Source: Thalassobaculaceae bacterium (GTDB lineage Bacteria > Pseudomonadota > Alphaproteobacteria > Thalassobaculales > Thalassobaculaceae). From it: a stretch of DNA of 64,000 nucleotides. The DNA lies in NCBI GenBank assembly GCA_029212785.1, contig JARGOG010000003.1, positions 65,783-129,782 on the forward strand, read 5' to 3'. The notes below the pieces were generated by a model, which had not been told where the DNA came from, made no database searches, and worked only from the letters and a program-made list of their open reading frames with translations. A program made the position numbers and the translations under genes. This document shows, piece by piece, positions 6,935-15,019 of the stretch; positions within the stretch are counted from its first letter, which is position 1, and every line of letters begins with the position of its first letter.

Positions 6935-8242
6935 ATGACCCTCGCCACCGATCTTCACACCGACGCCGAGTCCTTTTTTGGCGCCAGCCTGTCCGAGGCC
7001 GATCCCGAGCTTCTCGGCTCCATCGACAACGAACTGCATCGCCAGCAGACGCAGATCGAGTTGATCGCCTCGGAGAACATTGTCTCTCGTGCCGTCCTGG
7101 AGGCCCAGGGCTCTGTCCTGACCAACAAATACGCCGAAGGTTATCCGGGGCGGCGCTACTACGGCGGCTGCGAGTTCGTCGATGTCGCCGAACAACTGGC
7201 GATCGACCGGGCCAAGGCGCTGTTCGACTGCCCGTTCGCCAATGTGCAGCCGCATTGCGGTGCCAGCGCCAACCAGGCTGTGTTCCTGGCGCTGCTGAAG
7301 CCGGGCGACACCATCCTGGGGATGTCGCTGGATGCCGGCGGTCACCTGACCCATGGCGCGGCGCCGAACCTGTCCGGCAAGTGGTTCAATGCCATCGGTT
7401 ACGGCGTGACCAAAGATGGGGGCACGATCGACTACGATCAGCTCGAGGCGCTGGCCAAGGAGCACAAGCCGGCTCTGATCATCGCCGGCGGTTCCGCCTA
7501 TCCGCGCGAGATCGATTTTCCGCGCTTCCGGGCGATCGCCGACAGTGTCGGCGCGCTGCTGATGGTCGACATGGCGCATTTCGCGGGACTGGTCGCCGGC
7601 GGCGTCTATCCGAGCCCGCTGCCCCATGCCGATGTGGTCACCACGACGACGCACAAGACCCTGCGCGGCCCGCGCGGCGGCATGATCCTGTCCCGCGACG
7701 AGGCCATCGGAAAGAAGATCAATTCCGCTGTCTTTCCGGGTTTGCAGGGCGGTCCGCTGATGCATGTCATCGCCGCCAAGGCGGTCGCGTTCGGCGAGGC
7801 GCTGCGGCCTGAGTTCAGGGCCTATGCTCAGGCCGTGGTCGACAACGCCAAGGCGCTGGCCGAGGTGCTGAAGATCCGCGGTCTCGACATCGTGTCCGGC
7901 GGCACCGACAGCCACCTGATGCTGGTCGACCTGCGGCCCAAGGGCCTGACGGGCCGGGATACCGAGCACGCCCTGGAGCGGGCTGGCATCACCTGCAACA
8001 AGAATGGCGTGCCGTTCGATCCGCAGAAGCCGATGGTCACGTCGGGCGTGCGGCTTGGAACGCCGGCGGGGACCACGCGGGGCTTCGGCGTCGGCGAGTT
8101 CCGCCAGATCGGCGAGATGATCGGCGACGTTCTGGACGGGCTTGCGCGCAATCCCGAAGGGGACGGCCAGGTCGAAGCCCAGGTCCGCGCCAAGGTCGAG
8201 GCGCTCTGCAACCGCTTCCCGATCTATCCGGGCGTGGCTTGA
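6935..8242 (+). CDS. glyA: Serine hydroxymethyltransferase
   Basis: 435-residue PLP enzyme converting serine and tetrahydrofolate to glycine and methylene-tetrahydrofolate, the main source of one-carbon units. Signatures include [40 protein letters not shown], and [16 protein letters not shown], where the Lys carries [18 protein letters not shown] near the C terminus binds substrate carboxylate. Length is typical. AAGGAGA lies about 11 bases before the ATG. It sits between rpiB and nrdR, and glyA-nrdR-rib is a standard alphaproteobacterial operon order. Confidence 0.98.
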   Translation: MTLATDLHTDAESFFGASLSEADPELLGSIDNELHRQQTQIELIASENIVSRAVLEAQGSVLTNKYAEGYPGRRYYGGCEFVDVAEQLAIDRAKALFDCPFANVQPHCGASANQAVFLALLKPGDTILGMSLDAGGHLTHGAAPNLSGKWFNAIGYGVTKDGGTIDYDQLEALAKEHKPALIIAGGSAYPREIDFPRFRAIADSVGALLMVDMAHFAGLVAGGVYPSPLPHADVVTTTTHKTLRGPRGGMILSRDEAIGKKINSAVFPGLQGGPLMHVIAAKAVAFGEALRPEFRAYAQAVVDNAKALAEVLKIRGLDIVSGGTDSHLMLVDLRPKGLTGRDTEHALERAGITCNKNGVPFDPQKPMVTSGVRLGTPAGTTRGFGVGEFRQIGEMIGDVLDGLARNPEGDGQVEAQVRAKVEALCNRFPIYPGVA

Positions 8243-8262
8243 GCGAGTGAGGGGGTAAAGGC

Positions 8263-8733
8263 ATGCGCTGTCCGTTTTGCGGTAACGACGACACCCAGGT
8301 GAAGGACTCCCGTCCCACCGAGGACAACACGGCGATCCGCCGCCGCCGGTTCTGCCCGGAATGCAGTGCCCGCTTCACTACATTCGAACGGGTCCAGCTC
8401 CGTGAGCTGACGGTGATCAAGAAGACCGGCAAGCGTGTGCCGTTCGATCGCGACAAGCTGGCCCGCTCGATCCAGATCGCGCTACGCAAGCGACCGGTCG
8501 ACCCCGAACGCATCGAGCGCCTGGTCACCGGCATCGTCCGGCGCCTGGAAAGCATGGGCGAGAGCGAGATTCCGTCCGATGTGATCGGCGAGATGGTCAT
8601 GGACGCGCTGGCGAACGTGGACCCGGTCGCCTATGTCCGCTTCGCCTCGGTCTACAAGAATTTCCGCGAAGCGAAGGATTTCGAGAACTTCGTGGAAGAG
8701 ATCCAGAGCGGCGGCAGCTTTATCGACGACTGA
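8263..8733 (+). CDS. nrdR: Transcriptional repressor NrdR
   Basis: 156-residue nucleotide-sensing repressor of ribonucleotide reductase genes. It has an N-terminal zinc ribbon with [13 protein letters not shown] and [12 protein letters not shown] (Cys3, Cys6, Cys31, Cys34), then an ATP-cone domain ([20 protein letters not shown]) that reads the ATP/dATP ratio. Full-length and typical for the family (150-160). A strong GAGGGGG site precedes the ATG. It lies between glyA and ribD, the same neighbourhood as in many proteobacteria. NrdR boxes would be sought upstream of nrd genes, which are not in this window. Confidence 0.97.
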   Translation: MRCPFCGNDDTQVKDSRPTEDNTAIRRRRFCPECSARFTTFERVQLRELTVIKKTGKRVPFDRDKLARSIQIALRKRPVDPERIERLVTGIVRRLESMGESEIPSDVIGEMVMDALANVDPVAYVRFASVYKNFREAKDFENFVEEIQSGGSFIDD

Positions 8734-8758
8734 CCGCCGGAGCACAGGGCGGTCTGCC

Positions 8759-9880
8759 ATGACCTCCGAATCCCCCATATCCGCGGCCGATCGCGCCTTC
8801 ATGGCGGTCGCGCTGCGGCTTGCCCGGCGCGGCAGGGGCCGGACGGCGGATAACCCGTCGGTCGGCTGCGTGCTGGTCAGCAACGGTGAGGTCATCGCCC
8901 AGGCCCGCACCTCCGACGGCGGACGTCCCCATGCCGAGGCCAATGCCCTGGAACGGGCCGGGTCGGCGGCTCGGGGGGCGACCGCCTATGTCACCCTGGA
9001 GCCCTGTGCCCATTGGGGCCGCACGCCGCCCTGTTCCCAGGCTCTGGTCGAGGCCGGAATTGCCCGAGTCGTCGTCGCCGTGGAGGACCCGGATCCGCGG
9101 GTCGATGGCGGCGGGCTGGCGATGATGCGGACTGCCGGGATCGAGGTGGTGACCGGCGTGGAGCGGGCGGCGGGAGAAGCCGTGCACGCTGATTATCTGG
9201 CATGTCGGCGCACCGGCCGGCCGAGCGTGACCCTGAAACTCGCGACCAGTCTGGACGGGCGCATCGCCACCGCCACAGGTGCCAGCCGCTGGATCACCGG
9301 ACCCGAGGCGCGGGCGCGGGGCCATCTGATGCGCGCGCGCCATGACGCCATTCTCGTCGGCGCCGGCACCGCCGCGGCCGACGATCCGGATCTGACCTGC
9401 CGGCTGCCCGGCCTGACGGCGCAGTCGCCGGTGCGGGTGGTGCTCGACAGCCGCCTGTCTCTGTCAAGATCGTCCCGCCTGGTCACCACCGCCGAACGGA
9501 TTCCAACCTGGGTGATCTGCCGGAAGGACGTGGCTGCCCAGCGGCAACTCGGCTACGGGCAATATGGGGTCGTCGTTCTTCCTGTTACCGCGGATGCGGA
9601 GGGCCGACCCACCATCGAGGCGGTCCTGTCGATCCTGGCGGAGCGCGGTATCAAGAGCGTCCTGGTGGAAGGCGGTGCCGCCGTCGCCGCCGCGTTTCTG
9701 CTGGCCAACGCGGTTGACACACTCGCTCTGTTCCGCGCCCCGGTCGCCATCGGAGAGGAGGGAAAGCCGGCCATCGGGCCTCTCGATGTGGCCGATCTGG
9801 CGCGCGCATCACGGTTCCAGCCGGCCGGGATCGAACACCTTGGTACAGATACGCTGGAAACATTGCGCCGACGGACATAG
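8759..9880 (+). CDS. ribD: Bifunctional riboflavin deaminase/reductase RibD
   Basis: 373 residues from the ATG at 8759; the open frame extends upstream into nrdR but without family sequence. The N-terminal deaminase domain (about residues 10-150) has PHAEANAL with zinc His and catalytic Glu, and TLEPCAHWGRTPPC with the zinc Cys residues. The C-terminal domain (from VTLKLATSLDGRIATATG) is the NADPH-dependent reductase. It performs the second and third steps of the pathway from the GTP cyclohydrolase II product. Next to ribE, ribBX and ribH, so almost the whole pathway is encoded together. Confidence 0.97.
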   Translation: MTSESPISAADRAFMAVALRLARRGRGRTADNPSVGCVLVSNGEVIAQARTSDGGRPHAEANALERAGSAARGATAYVTLEPCAHWGRTPPCSQALVEAGIARVVVAVEDPDPRVDGGGLAMMRTAGIEVVTGVERAAGEAVHADYLACRRTGRPSVTLKLATSLDGRIATATGASRWITGPEARARGHLMRARHDAILVGAGTAAADDPDLTCRLPGLTAQSPVRVVLDSRLSLSRSSRLVTTAERIPTWVICRKDVAAQRQLGYGQYGVVVLPVTADAEGRPTIEAVLSILAERGIKSVLVEGGAAVAAAFLLANAVDTLALFRAPVAIGEEGKPAIGPLDVADLARASRFQPAGIEHLGTDTLETLRRRT

Positions 9881-9889
9881 GTTGCGGCC

Positions 9890-10519
9890 ATGTTTACCGG
9901 GATCATCACAGATATCGGCCGCGTGCGGTCGGTTGAGCAGCGCGGCGACACGCGCTTCGTCATCGCCACCGCCTTTGCCATGGATACGGTGGCCATCGGC
10001 GCGTCCATCGCCTGCGGCGGGGCCTGCCTCACCGTGGTTGAGAAGGCGCCGGACAGTTTCGCCGTCGATGTCTCCGCCGAGACCCTGTCGAAAACGACGC
10101 TGGGGACCTGGGTCGCGGGCACGCCGATCAATCTGGAGCGCTCGCTGACCCTGGGGTCGGAACTGGGCGGCCATCTCGTCACCGGACATGTGGACGGTCT
10201 GGCCACCCTGGTCGCGGCCGAGCGGGAAGGCGACAGCCACCGGCTGTCGGTCGACGCGCCCGAGGGCCTGGAGGGCTTCGTCGCCACCAAGGGCTCGGTC
10301 TGCCTCGACGGCGTGTCGCTGACCGTGAACGCGGTCCAGGGACGGCGGTTCGAGTTGAACCTGATCCCCCATACCTGGGACCATACGACCTTCCGCGACC
10401 GGGTGGCGGGGGACAAATTGAACATGGAAGTGGACTTGCTTGCGCGGTACGTTGCGCGCCTCGCCGAGACCGGGACGGTGCCCGTCTCGTCGCTGATCAG
10501 CCGAACGAATGGATCGTGA
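9890..10519 (+). CDS. ribE: Riboflavin synthase, alpha chain
   Basis: 209-residue enzyme that dismutates two 6,7-dimethyl-8-ribityllumazine molecules to riboflavin. It begins MFTGIITDIGRV and consists of two homologous lumazine-binding beta-barrel repeats. The first has GASIACGGACLTVVE; the second has GSVCLDGVSLTVNAV, with LGGHLVTGHVDG at the junction. Length is typical. It is 9 bases after ribD, and its TGA overlaps the start of ribBX (TGATG), so the genes are tightly coupled. Confidence 0.97.
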   Translation: MFTGIITDIGRVRSVEQRGDTRFVIATAFAMDTVAIGASIACGGACLTVVEKAPDSFAVDVSAETLSKTTLGTWVAGTPINLERSLTLGSELGGHLVTGHVDGLATLVAAEREGDSHRLSVDAPEGLEGFVATKGSVCLDGVSLTVNAVQGRRFELNLIPHTWDHTTFRDRVAGDKLNMEVDLLARYVARLAETGTVPVSSLISRTNGS

Positions 10520-11673
10520 TGTCCGAGCAGCAACCGCAGTCCTTGTCGGAGGTCTATACCGGCGCGCTCTCCTCCATCGAGGAAGTCGTCGAAGAGGCCC
10601 GCTCAGGGCGGATGTTCATCCTGGTCGACGACGAGAATCGGGAGAACGAGGGCGATATCTGCGTGGTCGCCCAGATGGCCACGCCGGAAGTCATCAACTT
10701 CATGGCCAAGCACGCGCGCGGGCTGATCTGCCTGTCGCTGACCCGCGAGCGGATCGACAAGCTCGGCCTGCCGCTGATGTCGTCGCGCAACGAGACACGG
10801 CACGAGACCGCCTTCACCGTCTCCATCGAGGCGCGCGATGGCGTGACCACCGGGATCTCGGCCCATGATCGCGCCCATACCATCCAGGTCGCCATCGACC
10901 CGCAGCGCGGCCGTGAGGACATCGTCACGCCGGGCCATGTGTTCCCGCTGATGGCGCGCGAGGGCGGTGCCCTGGTGCGCGCCGGCCATACCGAGGCCGT
11001 AGTCGACATCGCGCGCATGGCCGGCCTGAACCCGTCCGGCGTGATCTGCGAGATCATGAACGACGACGGCACCATGGCGCGTCTGCCGGACCTGGTGCAG
11101 TTCGCCCAGTTCCACAATTTGAAGATCGCCACGATCGCCGACCTGATCGCCTACCGTCGCCGCACCGAAAGCGTCGTCGACCGCGCCGTGGAGACCACGT
11201 TGCGCAGCAAGTTCGGCGGCGACTGGCGGATGATCGTCTACACCAACAAGGTCACCTATGCCGAGCATGTGGTCCTGGTGAAGGGCGATATCACCACCAA
11301 GGATCCGGTGCTGGTGCGCATGCACGCGCTGAATGTCCTGGACGATGTCCTGGGCGACGACAGCGGCAAGCGCGGCGGTACGCTCGGAGCGGCGATGAAG
11401 CTGATCGGCGATGGCGGACGCGGCGTCGTCGTGCTGATCCGCGAGCCGAGCCCGACCTCACTGTCCGATCGGGTGCGCGACAAGCTGCGGGCCGAGGCCG
11501 AGGGCAGGGTGCCGCATACGGAACTGCGGGACTACGGTGTCGGCGCGCAGATTCTGCTCGATCTCGGCGTCCACCAGATGGTGCTGCTGTCCAATACCAA
11601 ACGCACAATCATCGGCCTCGACGGCTACGGCCTGAGCGTCGTCGAACAGCGTTCCATTCCCGTCGACGAGTGA
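10519..11673 (+). CDS. ribB: DHBP synthase fused to a degenerate GTP cyclohydrolase II domain (RibBX type)
   Basis: 384 residues from the ATG at 10519. Residues to about 215 are an intact 3,4-dihydroxy-2-butanone 4-phosphate synthase: FILVDDENRENEGDI, SRNETRHETAFTVSIEARDG, HTEAVVDIARMAGL. The second half has the GTP cyclohydrolase II fold but not its chemistry. Where active RibA has three zinc Cys after RVHSEC, this protein reads RMHALNVLDDVLGDDSGKRG, with no Cys, and the YLRQEGRGIGL catalytic loop is absent (VVVLIREPS instead). This corresponds to the RibBX variant known in Proteobacteria, whose second domain is thought non-catalytic. A true ribA must be elsewhere in the genome. It overlaps ribE and precedes ribH by 10 bases. 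Confidence 0.93.
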   Translation: MSEQQPQSLSEVYTGALSSIEEVVEEARSGRMFILVDDENRENEGDICVVAQMATPEVINFMAKHARGLICLSLTRERIDKLGLPLMSSRNETRHETAFTVSIEARDGVTTGISAHDRAHTIQVAIDPQRGREDIVTPGHVFPLMAREGGALVRAGHTEAVVDIARMAGLNPSGVICEIMNDDGTMARLPDLVQFAQFHNLKIATIADLIAYRRRTESVVDRAVETTLRSKFGGDWRMIVYTNKVTYAEHVVLVKGDITTKDPVLVRMHALNVLDDVLGDDSGKRGGTLGAAMKLIGDGGRGVVVLIREPSPTSLSDRVRDKLRAEAEGRVPHTELRDYGVGAQILLDLGVHQMVLLSNTKRTIIGLDGYGLSVVEQRSIPVDE

Positions 11674-11683
11674 GTGTGACCCA

Positions 11684-12130
11684 ATGCCCCGTGTCCTGAT
11701 CGTTGAAGCCCGGTTTTACGAGGACATCGCCGACGAACTCGTGCGCGGCGCCATCCAGCATCTGGAGGCTGCCGGCGTCGAGTACGATCGCATCACCGTG
11801 CCGGGTGCCTTCGAGGTGCCGGCCGCGATCTCCTTTGCCTATCAGGGGTCGCTGAAAGGCGGGGTGGCCTATGACGGCTACATCGCGCTCGGTTGCGTCA
11901 TCCGTGGCGAAACCACCCATTACGACTATGTTTGCGGCGAGAGCGCCCGCGGTCTGCAGGATCTGGCGATCCGGGATAACCTGGCCATCGGCTACGGCAT
12001 CCTGACCGTCGAGAACGACAAGCAGGCTTGGGCCCGCGCCGGTGTCGAGTCCGGAAAGAACAAGGGCAAGGACGCCGCCGAGGCGTGCCTGGCCATGGTT
12101 TCCCTCCGCCATCAGTTTGCATTGTCATGA
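11684..12130 (+). CDS. ribH: 6,7-dimethyl-8-ribityllumazine synthase
   Basis: 148-residue lumazine synthase that condenses the pyrimidine intermediate with dihydroxybutanone phosphate, the penultimate step to riboflavin. Family motifs are VEARFYEDIADEL near the start, VPGAFEVPAAI in the middle, and ALGCVIRGETTHYDYVCGESARGL, with the substrate-binding and catalytic His in the GETTHYDY segment. GILTVENDKQAWARAG is near the end. It would assemble into pentamers or icosahedra. Its stop overlaps the nusB start as ATGA, the standard ribH-nusB arrangement. Confidence 0.97.
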   Translation: MPRVLIVEARFYEDIADELVRGAIQHLEAAGVEYDRITVPGAFEVPAAISFAYQGSLKGGVAYDGYIALGCVIRGETTHYDYVCGESARGLQDLAIRDNLAIGYGILTVENDKQAWARAGVESGKNKGKDAAEACLAMVSLRHQFALS

Positions 12131-12630
12131 CCTCTTCCGGGAAATCCTCCAAGCCGCGCGGTCGCAGCCGGTCCGTCGCTCGGACCCTGGCGCGGCTTGC
12201 CGGCGCCCAGGCGTTGTACGAGATCGAGATCGCCGCGGCCTCGCCCCATGAGGTGGTGCCGGCCTTCGTGTCGAGCGGCTTCAAGGGCATCGTCGATGAC
12301 ACGCAGTCCGGTCCGGTCGACGCGCTGTTCTTCGAGAAACTCGTCCTCGGTACCGTCGGCGACATGGCGACGATCGATCCCATGCTGTCGACCGCGCTGG
12401 AGCCGGAATTCAAGCTCGCCCGGCTGGAGGTGCTGCTGCGCGCGATCCTGCGTCTTGGGGCATACGAACTGCTGGCGTTCGGCGATGTGCCGGCCAAGGT
12501 CGTGATCACCGAGTATGTCGAACTCGGCCACGACTTTTTCTCCGGCCGCGAACCTGCGCTTGTGAACGGCGTCCTCGACCGACTCGCGCGTCTGCTGCGC
12601 GAGGACGAGGTCAACGACAAGGCGTGCTGA
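12127..12630 (+). CDS. nusB: Transcription antitermination factor NusB
   Basis: 167 residues from the ATG at 12127, overlapping the ribH stop. An Arg/Lys/Ser-rich N-terminal tail of about 20 residues is followed by the all-helical NusB domain: ARTLARLAGAQALYEIEI at the start and LPRLEV-type helix EFKLARLEVLLRAILRLGAYELL in the second half, then PAKVVITEYVELGHDFFSGREPALVNGVLDRLA. It binds boxA RNA with NusE (S10) in rRNA antitermination. Length is slightly above E. coli NusB (139), as in other alphaproteobacteria. Confidence 0.95.
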   Translation: MTSSGKSSKPRGRSRSVARTLARLAGAQALYEIEIAAASPHEVVPAFVSSGFKGIVDDTQSGPVDALFFEKLVLGTVGDMATIDPMLSTALEPEFKLARLEVLLRAILRLGAYELLAFGDVPAKVVITEYVELGHDFFSGREPALVNGVLDRLARLLREDEVNDKAC

Positions 12631-12654
12631 GACAGTGCGGCGGGCGAAACCGGA

Positions 12655-13647
12655 ATGACCGATGACGCCAATCCGCTCGGCGAGTTCGACAGGATCGCCC
12701 GTTTCTTCGCGCCGCTCGCCGCGGGGGCGCCGGGCGCATTCGGCCTGACCGACGATGCGGCCGTCCTGCCGGCGACCGCGCCGGACCAGGAATGGGTCGT
12801 CACCGTCGATGCGCTGGTGTCCGGGGTGCACTTCCTGCCCGACGATCCGCCGGAGCTGGTGGCACGCAAGGCCCTGCGGGTGAACCTCTCCGATCTCGCC
12901 GCCATGGGAGCGAGTCCTTCCGGATATACCTTGGCCCTGGCCTTACCCAAGGATCTGACGGCGCCGGAGGTATGGCTCGAAGCGTTCTCCCGCGGACTGG
13001 CCGGCGATCAGGCGGAATTCGGCGTGCATCTTCTCGGTGGCGACAGCGTCTCCACACCGGGGCCGATCACCATATCCATCACCGCCTTCGGTCTGGTCGA
13101 CCGTGGACGGATCCTACGCCGCTCGACCGCGGCGCCCGGTCAGGACCTCTGGGTGAGCGGGACCATCGGCGACAGCGCGCTCGGCCTATATGCCGCCCAA
13201 GGCCGACTCTCGTCCGACTTCGGTGATCTCGCAGACCGGTATCGCCTACCGATACCGCGCGTGGCCCTCGGCCCTAGGCTGGTGGGGGTGGCGAGCGCGG
13301 CGATGGATGTTTCCGACGGGCTGCTGCAGGACGCCGGGCATCTGGCGGCCCGGTCGGGCTGTCGGATCTCGATCGACGCACCGGCCGTGCCGCTGTCGGA
13401 ATCGGTCGCGAAGCTGGTGAGCGACGATCCCAACCTGTTCGCCCAGGTTCTCCAGGGCGGTGACGATTATGAACTGCTCTTCACGGCGCCGGCCGAGGCG
13501 CGTGACGCGCTTCTGGCGGCAGGGCGAGACGCCGGCGTATCCGTCACCCGCATCGGTCGGGTAGAGTCCGGCACTGGGGTCGAAGTCCTCGACCGAAACG
13601 GCACCCCCCTGGATGGCCTCGCGGCGCGGGGCTGGCGCCACTTCTGA
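12655..13647 (+). CDS. thiL: Thiamine-monophosphate kinase
   Basis: 330-residue kinase making thiamine diphosphate from thiamine monophosphate. It has the PurM/AIR synthase-like fold: DDAAVLP near residue 32 for metal binding, VTVDALVSGVHF, ARKALRVNLSDLAAMGASPSGYTLALALP, LLGGDSVSTPGPITISITAFG and AMDVSDGLLQDAGHLA. GGDDYELLFTAP toward the C terminus is the last family signature. Full length. It lies 24 bases after nusB, so it is probably cotranscribed with the riboflavin genes. Confidence 0.97.
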   Translation: MTDDANPLGEFDRIARFFAPLAAGAPGAFGLTDDAAVLPATAPDQEWVVTVDALVSGVHFLPDDPPELVARKALRVNLSDLAAMGASPSGYTLALALPKDLTAPEVWLEAFSRGLAGDQAEFGVHLLGGDSVSTPGPITISITAFGLVDRGRILRRSTAAPGQDLWVSGTIGDSALGLYAAQGRLSSDFGDLADRYRLPIPRVALGPRLVGVASAAMDVSDGLLQDAGHLAARSGCRISIDAPAVPLSESVAKLVSDDPNLFAQVLQGGDDYELLFTAPAEARDALLAAGRDAGVSVTRIGRVESGTGVEVLDRNGTPLDGLAARGWRHF

Positions 13648-13661
13648 CGGAGCCCTGAACG

Positions 13662-14141
13662 ATGAAGATCGTAATCATCCTCGTCGTTCTGCTCGCACTG
13701 CTCGGCGGCGGGTTGTTCGGTGTGTCATCCTTCGCGCCGCATCTGCTGCCGCCGCCGGTGCTCGCCCTCTTGGGGATCGAACTCCCGGAACAGACGGAGT
13801 CCGAGGAGAAGGCGAAGCCGGAACATACGGCTCTGATCGATATCGATCCGCTGACCATCCCGATCTTCGAGGATGGGGATGTCACCAAATTCCTGGTGAT
13901 GGATATCCTGCTGGAGGTCGAGTTCGGCGAGAATCAGGCCTATGTGAACCAGCAAATGCCACGGATCATCGACGCGCTGATTACCCACGTGCACGCGCTC
14001 GCCTCGCTGGACATCGAACCGGGTATTTCGGACCGACAGTTCCTGAAGGAACGTCTGCTGGCGAAGCTTAATCAGGTTTTAGGTAAAGGTGTTGTTGTTA
14101 ACATATTGTTTCAAAATCTTTTCGAACGGCCCCTAGGCTGA
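13662..14141 (+). CDS. FliL-like single-pass membrane protein
   Basis: 159 residues. Residues 3-25 form an N-terminal membrane anchor (IVIILVVLLALLGGGLFGVSSF). A Pro- and Glu/Lys-rich linker precedes a periplasmic domain with LIDIDPLTIPIFEDGDVTKFLVMDILLEVEF, RIIDALITHVHALAS, ISDRQFLKERLLAKLNQVLGKGVVVNILFQNLF. This order resembles FliL, the stomatin-like flagellar basal-body protein, but no flagellar genes are nearby. Relatives occur at the end of riboflavin/nusB/thiL clusters in Rhodospirillales, so it may be a FliL paralogue with another role. A GGAG site lies 9 bases before the ATG. Its 3' end overlaps the convergent PAS gene by 44 bases. Confidence 0.75.
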   Translation: MKIVIILVVLLALLGGGLFGVSSFAPHLLPPPVLALLGIELPEQTESEEKAKPEHTALIDIDPLTIPIFEDGDVTKFLVMDILLEVEFGENQAYVNQQMPRIIDALITHVHALASLDIEPGISDRQFLKERLLAKLNQVLGKGVVVNILFQNLFERPLG

Positions 14142-14760
14142 CCGGAGACGACGGCCGGCGTCTGACGTGGCTCTCGAAGGGGAGCTGTTCCACCGGCAGG
14201 TCGCTCAACGGGATATGAGCCTCACTGACCGCGCCATCGGCCAGATCGATCTGGGTGAAATGAAACCCAGTGCCGGCACGCGGCGGTGCGTCGGCCTCGA
14301 CACGGAGCTTGGCCGATGTACTCAGGGCCAGGGTGCCAAGGAGTTGGATCTCTCCGTTGCGAAATACCGGAAGCAGCAGGCGTTCGAATTCCACGTGGCT
14401 TCGGCCTGGCTGGGTGATATGCCCCTTGAAGACGCAGATCTTGAGCGCGAAGACGTCCAGGAAATAGCCTTCGACCACCGGATAGATGTCCGGCGGAACG
14501 ACGCTGTCGAGCAGTTTTCCGGCGTGGTTCGACCCGAACAGGTCGTTCACCGATTCACCGGAAACCCGGTAGCGCATCCGGTTGCCATCGCGCTCGAGGA
14601 TATACAGGTGACGCAGAAGCGGTGCGGCGTCCAACGGGTCGAAGCCGGGAATTCCATGGGCGCAAGGCGACGCGCATCCGTCCAACCAGAGGTCGGCGAT
14701 CACCATCGTCGGCTCATAGCGAAGCAGACGTCGCATCTGGTCGCGAATGGCTTGCGTCAT
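14098..14760 (-). CDS. PAS domain protein (PAS_5 type)
   Basis: 220 residues, no membrane segment or signal peptide. Residues about 40-165 look like a PAS_5 sensor domain: PLLRHLYILERDGNRMRYRVSGESVNDLFGSN, then GKLLDSVVPPDIYPVVEGYFLDVF and LLLPVFRNGEIQLLGTLALS. No output domain is visible. Members of this group are common in Rhodospirillales with unknown ligand and partner. The C-terminal 50 residues are low-similarity and basic. The last 44 bases overlap the convergent FliL-like gene. It is divergent from the MFS gene at 15020. Domain family confident, function unknown. Confidence 0.8.
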   Translation of the reverse strand: MTQAIRDQMRRLLRYEPTMVIADLWLDGCASPCAHGIPGFDPLDAAPLLRHLYILERDGNRMRYRVSGESVNDLFGSNHAGKLLDSVVPPDIYPVVEGYFLDVFALKICVFKGHITQPGRSHVEFERLLLPVFRNGEIQLLGTLALSTSAKLRVEADAPPRAGTGFHFTQIDLADGAVSEAHIPLSDLPVEQLPFESHVRRRPSSPVSLGAVRKDFETIC

Positions 14761-14929
14761 ACGGCAGGTCTCGAAATTTGAGCGGACTGCATCGGACCTC
14801 TCGATCGGGAGAAACGGGGCATGGTCTTTAACGCTTCAGGGATTAACAACACGGTAAAATTTGAGGCGTTTCCGTGCCGGATGCACCGTTGCGTTTGCAT
14901 AGGGCCAAACTGGTTCGGGGTGGACTGCG

Positions 14930-14947
14930 CCTACCCCGGGGAGTAGG
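14930..14947. promoter_or_regulatory. Candidate operator dyad between PAS gene and MFS gene
   Basis: CCTAC (14930-14934) and GTAGG (14943-14947) flank CCCGGGGA, making a near-perfect dyad in the divergent 259-base intergenic region, about 75 bases before the MFS start. It resembles a repressor operator. The binding protein cannot be named. Confidence 0.35.
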
Positions 14948-15019
14948 GGACGTGTCCCGCCATCCGCTTGCTATCGATCTGATCGCTGCGGAAACCCTGT
15001 CCTCGCAGGAGCCTCCGTC

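Noticed and set aside
8234..8262. Possible FMN riboswitch ahead of the riboflavin genes
   Set aside because: The gaps between glyA, nrdR and ribD are 20-26 bases, too short for the RFN element, and none of its conserved blocks is visible.
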